From Acidobacteriaceae bacterium (GTDB lineage Bacteria > Acidobacteriota > Terriglobia > Terriglobales > Acidobacteriaceae): a DNA stretch of 8,733 nucleotides. The translations under genes were made by a program, and so were the position numbers. The notes under the pieces are model-generated. The model had not been told where the DNA came from. It did not search any database and worked only from the letters and a program-made list of their open reading frames with translations. Below, piece by piece: positions 1 to 6,035 of this stretch (positions are counted from its first letter, which is position 1; each line of letters opens with the position of its first letter). The DNA lies in contig PLSH01000012.1 of the NCBI GenBank assembly GCA_003165095.1, positions 435 to 9,167 on the forward strand, written 5' to 3'.

Positions 1-200
1 TCTACCTTCGCTCTGACTCGCGACTTAGTCGTGTTCTTACGTCGAGCTTCTTCGTCCACATAGTTTTTGAACTTCGTCCTGCGGCAGGTCATGTCCTGCG
101 CGTGCGGAGCGGCTTCGCGGATCGCCTCGGTCTGGCTCTGATAGCCGCCGTCGCCCCACACCTTGCGTTCTTCGCCGTGCAGTAAGTCGGGTAGCATGTG
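1..200 (-). pseudogene. IS5-type transposase, fragment (runs off left edge)
   Basis: The minus-strand frame entering at about 200 and running out of the window at base 1 reads HMLPDLLHGEERKVWGDGGY and continues with QTEAIREAAPHAQDMTCRRT and KNTTKSRVRAKVE. This is the well-known C-terminal part of IS5-type DDE transposases: the region around the last catalytic Glu, with the WGD-GYQ and R-K-vE segments. The usual preceding V-HDS motif is scrambled (it reads ADC), and upstream of about 200 the frame continues into unrelated sequence reaching the divergent oxidoreductase gene. The N-terminal half is therefore missing and this is a truncated copy. No terminal inverted repeat or target duplication can be assigned. 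What lies beyond base 1 is unknown. Confidence 0.8.
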
Positions 201-253
201 ACAGTCCGCCTTTAACCACGGGCTGCTAACCGAGGATCGCGCATCAAACCAAC

Positions 254-1366
254 ATGAGCAATCTTACAGAAAGTCGTACTGCGCTTCTGTTCAAGCCCTT
301 TGTCCTTAAAAATCTGGTTTTGCCAAACCGCATCGTAATGGCGCCCATGACGCGCACCAAATCGCCGGAAGGCATTCCCGGTCCGGATGTAGCGGCTTAT
401 TATCGCCGCCGCGCCGAGGGAGGCGTGGGCCTGATCGTGACCGAGGGGACTTACGTTCCGGTTCCATCCGCAGGCTTCTATCCCGCTGTGCCGCGCTTCT
501 ATGGCGAGCAATCTCTTGCGGGATGGAAGCGTGTGGTGGGGGAGGTTCATCAGGCAGGCGGCAAGATCTTTCCCCAGCTCTGGCACGTTGGCTTGACGCC
601 GGCTGCAGGCGGAAAGATTCCATCTGGTGCGATAGGTCCTTCCGGGCTTGCCAACAGAGGCGAGAAGATTGCCGAGCCGATGACGCAGCCGGAGATCGAC
701 GACGTGGTTCGCGCCTTTGGCCAGGCCGCGCTCTCGGCACAGCGGTTGGGGTTTGACGGCGTGGAGATTCACGGCGCGCACGGCTATCTTCTGGATCAGT
801 TCTTCTGGGATGGGACGAACCAGCGGACCGACGCGTATGGCGGCGATCTGGTGGCGCGCACTCGCTTCGCGGTGGAAGTGATCCGCGAGGTTCGCTCTCA
901 GGTGGGACCGGAGTTCCCGATTTGCCTCCGGTATTCGCAATGGAAGCAGCAGGATTACAACGCAAAATTAGCTCATACTCCCGCCGAGTTGGAGCGCTTT
1001 CTTGCGCCTTTGACCGGAGCAGGCGTGGATCTGTTTCACTGTTCGCAGCGCCGCTTCTGGGAGCCTGAATTTGAGGGCAGTTCGCTGAATCTGGCGGGGT
1101 GGACCAAGAAACTGACCGGCAAGCCAACCGTGACTGTGGGGTCGATCACGCTGAACATGGAGTTCACGAGTACGTTTCGCAGTTCGGAGACTGCTGCCGC
1201 GACGGGAATCGATGAGCTGCTGGAACGCCTGGAACGCGAGGAGTTTGATCTGGTGGCCATCGGGCGCTCGCTGATCGTGAATCCCACCTGGCCGCAAATC
1301 ATTCAACGTGGAGCGATCGACGAACTGCTGCCCTACCAGCGGGACGTTTTAACCCAGTTGATCTAG
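254..1366 (+). CDS. Old Yellow Enzyme family NADH:flavin oxidoreductase / ene-reductase
   Basis: Predicted FMN-dependent, NAD(P)H-using ene-reductase that reduces activated C=C bonds of enals, enones or nitro-compounds in the cytoplasm. The 370 residues match the usual single-domain (beta/alpha)8 OYE length. The motif MAPMTR (29-34) contributes the flavin-modulating Thr33. The segment GFDGVEIHGAHGYLLDQF (about 167-183) carries the substrate-binding pair His173/His176, an H-x-x-H pair as in YqjM-like enzymes. It is followed by the typical F-x-x-x-x-N-x-R-x-D-x-Y-G-G stretch, and GRSLIVNPTWP (about 337-347) is the FMN phosphate-binding end of the barrel. The ATG at 254 gives the normal N-terminus (LFKPFVLKNLVLPNRIVMAPM); its Shine-Dalgarno is weak. 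It stands alone between an IS remnant and a convergent toxin-antitoxin-like operon. The physiological substrate cannot be told. Confidence 0.95.
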   Translation: MSNLTESRTALLFKPFVLKNLVLPNRIVMAPMTRTKSPEGIPGPDVAAYYRRRAEGGVGLIVTEGTYVPVPSAGFYPAVPRFYGEQSLAGWKRVVGEVHQAGGKIFPQLWHVGLTPAAGGKIPSGAIGPSGLANRGEKIAEPMTQPEIDDVVRAFGQAALSAQRLGFDGVEIHGAHGYLLDQFFWDGTNQRTDAYGGDLVARTRFAVEVIREVRSQVGPEFPICLRYSQWKQQDYNAKLAHTPAELERFLAPLTGAGVDLFHCSQRRFWEPEFEGSSLNLAGWTKKLTGKPTVTVGSITLNMEFTSTFRSSETAAATGIDELLERLEREEFDLVAIGRSLIVNPTWPQIIQRGAIDELLPYQRDVLTQLI

Positions 1367-1475
1367 AACTGAGTCAGTGGCCATCCTGCATGCCCGACAA
1401 AGTAGCGTCTCACTGGAGATCAAGTTGAAAATCTGTCATGAGCTTGTTCCTTCGTTCGAGTCAATCAAATTCGTT

Positions 1476-2309
1476 CTACCGGCTGGCAGCGAAGATTTGT
1501 CGCCAACCATACCAGCAGACCTCGCGGATCATTTCCGGGGTAAGATTTCTGCCTGTTGCAATCCGGGCAGACTCGCGGAGCGTGTCATTCACCGCCAGGA
1601 AGTACTTGTCACCGGCACAATTGATTTGACGCAGTAAGTTTTCATGTAGCGTCGGCCTAACTGTTGATTGCCACTGATCGTGGATAGCAGCCAAGTTTCC
1701 GCCGAATGTCTCAATCGTGTCGTGGATATAGAGGATATCCTTCGCGCGTTTGGCGTGGTCGCGCTTTTCATGAATCAAAATCTTTTGCACGAGGAATGCC
1801 GCGGGATTGGGCACGTGGACACGTCGAACGGAAGGAGTTGGATAGCCGATGGCGGGAGAGATAAAAACCTCCCACGGTGATTCAAGCAACAGTTCGAGGT
1901 ATCTCAGTTTCTGAGCGGAGATTCCAGAGATGCGTGCAGTGATGTCGCGTTTGCCTTCGCGCTTCAATTCGCTCCCAACCAGCGGCGTGAGGAACTCCGC
2001 ATAGAATCCGCTGTCGCCAGCTTCAACAAGATAATGCACGACTGGGGGCTGCGTATCGCCCTTCAAGTCCTCTTTGAAACCTTTGTCCAGCAACCGGTCG
2101 TGAATTCTTTCGGCTGATGGCAGCAATTGCGATGGCACCGCGACATCAGCATCGAATGTTCCCAGCGGTTCGTAATCGAGCGTTTGCGCAAGCGGATGCG
2201 CTCGATAAAGCCGGTGCGCCCAACCTCCGATGATGACGACTTGATTGACCCACGGTTCCAGAGCCTCGACCAGACGAGCGAAATACGTGACCTCGGAATT
2301 GGTTTCCAT
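1476..2309 (-). CDS. GSU2403/AbiEii-like nucleotidyltransferase, probable toxin of a type IV TA-like pair
   Basis: A 277-residue protein of the DNA polymerase beta-like nucleotidyltransferase superfamily. The sequence shows an IIGGWAHRLYR motif (26-36), where the Gly-Gly precedes the nucleotide site, a TFDADVAVP motif (51-59) with metal-binding Asp53/Asp55, and a likely third acidic residue Glu105 in FYAEFLTP. A basic helix LVQKILIHEKRDHAKRAKDI (about 173-192) resembles the Lys/Arg-rich segment of the GSU2403 and AbiEii families. The family identity is from memory of the motifs and is moderately sure; the fold is more certain. The ATG overlaps the stop of the upstream gene (TAATG), so the two are translationally coupled, antitoxin first and toxin second as in AbiE systems. 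Inference: it transfers nucleotides to tRNA or another target and is held in check by the neighbour. It converges with the oxidoreductase gene. Confidence 0.8.
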   Translation of the reverse strand: METNSEVTYFARLVEALEPWVNQVVIIGGWAHRLYRAHPLAQTLDYEPLGTFDADVAVPSQLLPSAERIHDRLLDKGFKEDLKGDTQPPVVHYLVEAGDSGFYAEFLTPLVGSELKREGKRDITARISGISAQKLRYLELLLESPWEVFISPAIGYPTPSVRRVHVPNPAAFLVQKILIHEKRDHAKRAKDILYIHDTIETFGGNLAAIHDQWQSTVRPTLHENLLRQINCAGDKYFLAVNDTLRESARIATGRNLTPEMIREVCWYGWRQIFAASR

Positions 2310-3502
2310 TACGACTTCTCCTCGAAGATTGACGCAAGTGCGTGACGGCGTATCTCGTCGGCCTGGGCTTCACCGCGGACAGGATGTGAGCTGACATCAA
2401 GCCAGACCTGCAGGATATCGGACACCAGCACACCATCGCGCTCAACTACGGCGCGAAAAACTGACTCGCGAGAGGCCGGAACCCGCACATAGACATCCGG
2501 CCTGTGCTCGGCACCCTCTGGCGAAAGCCCCATGCGTCCGAGAACCGCCCGATCCAGTTTCTCAATATAGAAGCACGGTGGAACACCATGTACAAAGCCA
2601 AGTCCAAACGATTCGGCGGCAGCGAAAAGGCCGAGGCAAGCGCGTGGCGCCAATTTGTTTTCTTCCTGGGAATGAACTTGTAACGCACGGAGCGCGGAAG
2701 GCAATCGGCGCTCGTCCTTGGTTGGAATAATCCAGCGTAAGGGAAGTTCGGGCACTGGTCGGAGATTAGCCGCCTGCCAGCGACGCATCAGTTCTTTCCT
2801 CCGAACCAACCGCAGCGAATCGCTGTCGCTGTCGAGAAACCCCTCCAGCCGCAACTGGCGGACGAGGCGGAAGGAGCTCATCACCGAAACATTGGCCGCC
2901 GATGCCAGTTCGGAGGCGTTGCGGTACTCCTGACGTGGTGCCCGCAGAAGTCCCTCTGCCACGAAGGGTGCAAGAAGAACCTTGATCATCCACTGGTTGA
3001 GATCGGAGAAGAGATACGCCGAGTCTGGTGGGGCTAGTTTCTGCCGACGCGCTCGACGGGACGGAGCAGCATTCAAGTGTTCAAGGCCGGTGCCGACGAA
3101 ATGCAGAAAGCCCTCCTTGTCAATGATTCCGGTCGCGGCATCTGGCGCAACTTCGGCCAGGAAGCGCATCAATCCCTCGGCTACACTCGGAGAAATGACG
3201 GGCGCTGCAATGATCGCCATAGGAACTGCCGGCTCGGAGGAGGCCTTCGCAATGGCCCGAGCCTGGAGGATGGCTTGAGAGAGGAGAGGGATCAGGCGAT
3301 CACGCCGTCCCTCGGAAGAAACCTTCATTTCGACGATGTAGCGCAGTTCGCCGCGCGAAACAGCAAGGTCGGCAGATCTACCGCCGACGGAAGGCGAGAC
3401 TTTGACCCGCCAGCCGTTCTGCCGGAAGTGATCGGCGAGCAGGCCGAGGTAGTCTTTCACCTCGCGCGGAGCAGGAAGCGAATTGGATCGAGAAGTGAGC
3501 AT
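2309..3502 (-). CDS. AbiEi-like winged-helix protein with N-terminal PD-(D/E)XK nuclease-like domain
   Basis: A 397-residue protein in three parts. Residues 13-140 look like a restriction-endonuclease fold: a helix with W-R-V-K-V-S-P, then Asp45 in SADLAV, then Glu58-x-Lys60 in YIVEMK, then Gln76/Gln80 in the following helix. This fits D...ExK...Q. Residues about 195-240 form a winged helix (ASELASAANVSVMSSFRLVR, then LRLEGFLD). The C-terminus (about 285-397) carries the AbiEi-like signature DILQVWLDVSSHPVRGEAQA. Typical AbiEi antitoxins have only the wHTH and C-terminal domain, so the nuclease-like N-terminus is an addition. Inference: DNA-binding autoregulator and antitoxin for the downstream nucleotidyltransferase, with a possible extra DNA-targeting role. 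ATG 3502 has no clear Shine-Dalgarno. A promoter and palindrome lie just upstream. Confidence 0.75.
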   Translation of the reverse strand: MLTSRSNSLPAPREVKDYLGLLADHFRQNGWRVKVSPSVGGRSADLAVSRGELRYIVEMKVSSEGRRDRLIPLLSQAILQARAIAKASSEPAVPMAIIAAPVISPSVAEGLMRFLAEVAPDAATGIIDKEGFLHFVGTGLEHLNAAPSRRARRQKLAPPDSAYLFSDLNQWMIKVLLAPFVAEGLLRAPRQEYRNASELASAANVSVMSSFRLVRQLRLEGFLDSDSDSLRLVRRKELMRRWQAANLRPVPELPLRWIIPTKDERRLPSALRALQVHSQEENKLAPRACLGLFAAAESFGLGFVHGVPPCFYIEKLDRAVLGRMGLSPEGAEHRPDVYVRVPASRESVFRAVVERDGVLVSDILQVWLDVSSHPVRGEAQADEIRRHALASIFEEKS

Positions 3503-3525
3503 TACAGTATCATGGCCGCGTGAAA

Positions 3526-3559
3526 TATCGTGTCCGTGATATTTATCATGGACGCGATA
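3526..3559 (-). promoter_or_regulatory. 34-bp palindrome, candidate operator of the AbiEi-like operon
   Basis: Arms TATCGTGTCCGTGATA (3526-3541) and TATCATGGACGCGATA (3544-3559) are reverse complements at 14 of 16 positions, the two exceptions being G-T pairs, with a 2-nt centre. The element lies 24 bp before the start codon of the AbiEi-like gene and contains the predicted -10 hexamer. AbiEi antitoxins are known to repress their own promoters by binding inverted repeats, so an autorepression operator is the natural reading. The operator role is inferred; the symmetry is directly visible. Confidence 0.65.
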
Positions 3560-3573
3560 GGACTAGATGTCAA
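3545..3573 (-). promoter_or_regulatory. Sigma70-type promoter of the AbiEi-like/nucleotidyltransferase operon
   Basis: On the minus strand, a perfect -35 TTGACA (3573-3568) is followed by a 17-bp spacer and a CATGAT -10 (3550-3545, four of six consensus bases). Transcription would start near 3538, giving a leader of about 35 nt. The -10 lies inside one arm of the palindrome at 3526-3559. Confidence 0.6.
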
Positions 3574-3827
3574 GTTGCATTGGAAAACATGATCTGAGAA
3601 GAGCCTCTTTAGAGGAACGAAATTAGGCGATCATGGTTCTGCCAGACAAGGCATAATAAGGCCCGCCAGCCGCAACTCTGCGTAGATTTACGGTAGCGTA
3701 TTACACGCTGGATTGTCCCCTGGGATATCGCGTTCGAAATTGTACGTTCCGTTGGGAATGATATGGGCGAAGCACAGGTCAATTGTGCAGCAGCCTGTGG
3801 CACTATTGACCGGAAGCCAGAGGCCAG
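3574..3827. other. Divergent intergenic region
   Basis: Together with 3503-3573 this makes 325 bases without a convincing gene between the minus-strand TA-like operon and the plus-strand nuclease/recombinase operon. The left end holds the promoter and operator above. The right end holds a palindromic repeat (3780-3808) and a weak Shine-Dalgarno, AGAGG at 3819-3823. I found no good promoter for the plus-strand operon; candidate hexamers around 3713-3764 match poorly. Confidence 0.5.
3780..3808. repeat. Degenerate 29-bp palindrome upstream of first DUF1016 gene
   Basis: Left arm CAATTGTGCAGCA, centre GCC, right arm TGTGGCACTATTG. The arms pair at 10 of 13 positions. The right arm is identical to that of the perfect palindrome inside the gene (4142-4154) and the 13-3-13 layout is the same. 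It ends 19 bp before the ATG at 3828. In one frame it reads SIVQQPVALL, close to the SIVPQRVALL encoded at the internal copy, so it may be either an operator or a leftover of a related coding sequence. Confidence 0.75.
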
Positions 3828-4913
3828 ATGACCGTAACCAGCCAGATCGCCGTTCCGCCAGGCTACCACGAGCTGCTCGAAGAGATCGCCAGCCGTATCT
3901 CTACCTCCCAGGTCCGCGCCGCCCTGGGCGTCTCGCGGGAACTGGTCCTGCTCTACTGGTCGATCGGGCGAGAGATTCTCGTCCGCCAGGGGACCGAAGG
4001 CTGGGGAACCAAGGTCATCGATCGGCTGGGCCGCGACCTGCAAGCCCGGTTTCCCGGGGTCGAAGGCTTCAGCCCAAGAAACCTCAAGTATATGCGGGCG
4101 CTGGCTCAGGCCTGGCCCGACCCCTCAATAGTGCCACAGCGTGTGGCACTATTGCCCTGGGGGCACCTCCGGCTTCTGCTCGATCGGGTCAAAGAGCCGG
4201 AGACCCGGCAGTGGTATCTCCAAGCTGCCCTCGAATATGGCTGGAGCCGGGACGTTTTAACCCACATGATCACCGGCCGCCTGCACGCGCGTCAGGGCAA
4301 GGCGTTGACCAACTTCGCCGCTGTCCTGCCACCCGCCGACTCGGACATGGCGGTGCAGGTCCTCCGCGATCCCTACAACTTCGACTTCCTGACCCTCTCC
4401 CATTCCGTTCAGGAACGGGAACTCGAACGCGGTCTTCTCCTTCACCTGCGGGACCTGCTGCTGGAGCTTGGCCGCGGCTTCGCCTTCGTCGGCAGTCAGG
4501 TATCGCTCCCGGTTGGAGATCAGACCTTCTATCTGGACCTGCTCTTCTATCACGTGCGTCTGCACTGTTATTTTGTGATTGAGTTGAAGACCGGGGAGTT
4601 CAAGCCGGAGTATGCCGGCAAGCTCAACTTCTACCTGGCCGCGGTCGACGGGATTATGAAGACGGATCGCGACGATCCCACCATCGGGCTCTTACTCTGC
4701 GAAAGCCAGGACGAAGCGGTCGTCGAGTATTCCTTCAAAAACCTGCAGAGTCCGATCGGCGTGTCGACCTACACGGTCACTCGCGAACTTCCGACGGCTT
4801 TAGAGGAGGAGGTCCCGTCCGTCCAGGACCTTAAGGGTGTCGTCGAAAAACTTCGTGCAGAACTCGAAGCCGCGCGCAAGGCGGAGTTGTCCGACCCGGG
4901 GGAAGGGAAGTGA
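3828..4913 (+). CDS. DUF1016/YhcG-family PD-(D/E)XK nuclease (copy A)
   Basis: A 361-residue protein with the two-part build of the YhcG family. The N-terminal DUF1016_N helical domain (about 12-165) shows YWSIGREIL, FSPRNLKYMRAL, PWGHLRLLLDR and WYLQAALEYGWSRDVL. The C-terminal nuclease domain (about 175-325) carries DPYNFDFLTL, FAFVGSQ, Asp237 in FYLDLLFYH, and the catalytic Glu252-Leu-Lys254 in FVIELKTGEFKPEYAGKLNFYL. Family members are predicted cytoplasmic nucleases often found in defence islands and beside restriction or recombinase genes; the substrate is unknown. ATG 3828 follows AGAGG by 4 nt. The last codon overlaps the GTG of the recombinase gene, so the two are co-translated. This is the PWGH subtype, unlike copy B at 6036. 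A perfect 29-bp palindrome lies within codons 100-109. Confidence 0.92.
   Translation: MTVTSQIAVPPGYHELLEEIASRISTSQVRAALGVSRELVLLYWSIGREILVRQGTEGWGTKVIDRLGRDLQARFPGVEGFSPRNLKYMRALAQAWPDPSIVPQRVALLPWGHLRLLLDRVKEPETRQWYLQAALEYGWSRDVLTHMITGRLHARQGKALTNFAAVLPPADSDMAVQVLRDPYNFDFLTLSHSVQERELERGLLLHLRDLLLELGRGFAFVGSQVSLPVGDQTFYLDLLFYHVRLHCYFVIELKTGEFKPEYAGKLNFYLAAVDGIMKTDRDDPTIGLLLCESQDEAVVEYSFKNLQSPIGVSTYTVTRELPTALEEEVPSVQDLKGVVEKLRAELEAARKAELSDPGEGK
4126..4154. repeat. Perfect 29-bp palindrome inside DUF1016 copy A
   Basis: Arms CAATAGTGCCACA (4126-4138) and TGTGGCACTATTG (4142-4154) are exact reverse complements around a GCG centre. It spans codons Ser100 to Leu109 and ends two codons before Trp111 of the PWGH motif. 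The same position is palindromic, with other sequence, in copy B (6331-6359). Confidence 0.95.
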
Positions 4914-5830
4914 CCCCGACCGCGTTGGCCACGATCTCTCCGCCGTCGACGGAGCCGATCGATCTTCGCCTGGCCGAGCTCAGGCGGATGGTTCTTAACT
5001 CGGTAGTCTCCGAGCATTCGAAGCGCAACTACGCCAAGGCTCTCGACGATCTCTTCCTCTTCGCTGCCAGCCGACCTCTCACCCGCGCTCTGCTGATGGA
5101 GTGGCGGGCGGCGATGAACAAACTCTCGCCCTCGACGGTCAATGTCCGGCTCTCGGCGATGCGCAAGCTGGTCACCGAAGCTCGTCGCAACGGCATGCTC
5201 GGAGCCGAAGAGGCCGCGAATCTGACCGAGATCCCGAATATTCCGGAGAAGGGAACTCGTCTCGGCAACTGGCTGACCCGGGAGCAGGCGAAAGAGCTGC
5301 TTGCGGTCCCGGATCGTTCCACCATCAAAGGCAAACGCGACTACGCCATCCTCGCGCTTCTGGTCGGCTGCGCCCTGCGCCGGCAGGAACTCGCCGAGCT
5401 GGACGTCGAGAAGATCCAGATGCGCGAGGGCCGCTGGGTCATCGTTGATCTCCGCGGAAAGGGCGGGCGGGTGCGCACTGTGGCGATCCCGATATGGGTT
5501 AAGCACGCGATTGACGCCTGGATAATCGCAGGCAACGTCGAAGACGGCCGTCTGTTGCGCCCGGTTCTCAAAGGCGGCAAGGTCAAGGGAGAGACGTTGA
5601 CCGACTGGTCGATCTGGTCGGTGGTCGAGCGATCGGCGAAGGAAATCGGCATCGAGCGCTTCGGCGCTCACGATCTGCGCCGCACCTGCGCCAAGCTCTG
5701 CCGCAAGAACGGCGGCGACCTCGAGCAGATCAAGTTCCTGCTCGGGCACTCCTCGATCCAGACGACAGAGAGGTATCTTGGGTCTCAGCAGGAACTGGCG
5801 GTAGCGGTCAATGATGGTCTGGGCTTCTAA
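4910..5830 (+). CDS. Tyrosine recombinase/integrase (XerC/D-like)
   Basis: A 306-residue site-specific recombinase. The N-terminal SAM-like core-binding domain is about 15-110 (SKRNYAKALDDLFLFA, then NKLSPSTVNVRLSAMRKL). The catalytic domain is complete: Arg157 in GCALRRQELAEL, Lys184 in RGKGGRVRTV, His254-x-x-Arg257 in HDLRRT, His280 in LLGHSS, and nucleophile Tyr289 in TTERYLG. Length and motifs fit phage or XerC/D-type integrases. The GTG start at 4910 overlaps the TGA of the nuclease gene, and the GGGGGA at 4898-4902 gives a strong Shine-Dalgarno at good spacing. An earlier start is unlikely because of this coupling. Position between two DUF1016 genes suggests a role in moving or rearranging this unit, perhaps at the palindromes nearby; this is inference. 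Confidence 0.93.
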   Translation: MTPTALATISPPSTEPIDLRLAELRRMVLNSVVSEHSKRNYAKALDDLFLFAASRPLTRALLMEWRAAMNKLSPSTVNVRLSAMRKLVTEARRNGMLGAEEAANLTEIPNIPEKGTRLGNWLTREQAKELLAVPDRSTIKGKRDYAILALLVGCALRRQELAELDVEKIQMREGRWVIVDLRGKGGRVRTVAIPIWVKHAIDAWIIAGNVEDGRLLRPVLKGGKVKGETLTDWSIWSVVERSAKEIGIERFGAHDLRRTCAKLCRKNGGDLEQIKFLLGHSSIQTTERYLGSQQELAVAVNDGLGF

Positions 5831-5856
5831 TACAGTCGTCAGGAGCGAGCCGAACG

Positions 5857-5958
5857 ATGAAACGACGAATCTGTTCCTACGACCTGGCGGCCGTTCCCGA
5901 AGATGGTTACGTCGTGACCGACGATGGGGGCGAGATCTACCCAACGATTTTGAATTAG
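5857..5958 (+). CDS. Possible 33-residue small protein
   Basis: ATG at 5857 opens a 33-codon frame beginning MKRRICSYDLAAVPEDGYVV and ending GGEIYPTILN with TAG at 5956. AGGAG lies 11 nt upstream (5841-5845), somewhat far. It sits 26 bp after the recombinase stop and could be the third gene of that operon. The acidic, Tyr-containing composition looks protein-like, but I recognise no family, and the frame is short enough to occur by chance. Without it, 5831-6035 holds only a GATAAT hexamer (6020-6025) close to the next gene. Confidence 0.35.
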   Translation: MKRRICSYDLAAVPEDGYVVTDDGGEIYPTILN

Positions 5959-6035
5959 GACACTGCCTTCCGCTGAAATCCGCTGGATATACCTCGCGAG
6001 CAAAGTGTAGGATGCTCCTGATAATCTAGCTGCGT

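Noticed and set aside
306..1127. 273-codon minus-strand frame inside the oxidoreductase gene
   Set aside because: Arg/Ser/Pro-rich translation without motifs, wholly antisense to a clear OYE gene.
1367..1475. Terminator between the convergent oxidoreductase and nucleotidyltransferase genes
   Set aside because: No stem longer than about five bases with a T-run could be found by eye.
3604..3615. CCTCT-TT-AGAGG hairpin
   Set aside because: Only five base pairs with no T-run or link to a gene.
3713..3764. Promoter for the DUF1016 copy A operon
   Set aside because: Hexamers TTGTCC and TGATAT are present but spacing or partner matches are poor; not good enough to call.
3609..4043. 144-codon minus-strand frame across the start of DUF1016 copy A
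   Set aside because: No recognisable motif, overlaps the N-terminal coding region and no start signals.
3713..4582. 289-codon plus-strand frame overlapping DUF1016 copy A
   Set aside because: Shifted-frame shadow rich in Arg, Pro and Gly; only its SIVQQPVALL segment is of interest, as part of the palindrome at 3780-3808.
4769..5944. 391-codon minus-strand frame opposite the recombinase
   Set aside because: Low-complexity Arg/Ala/Leu/Asp composition typical of the antisense of a GC-rich gene; the opposite strand has all recombinase catalytic residues.
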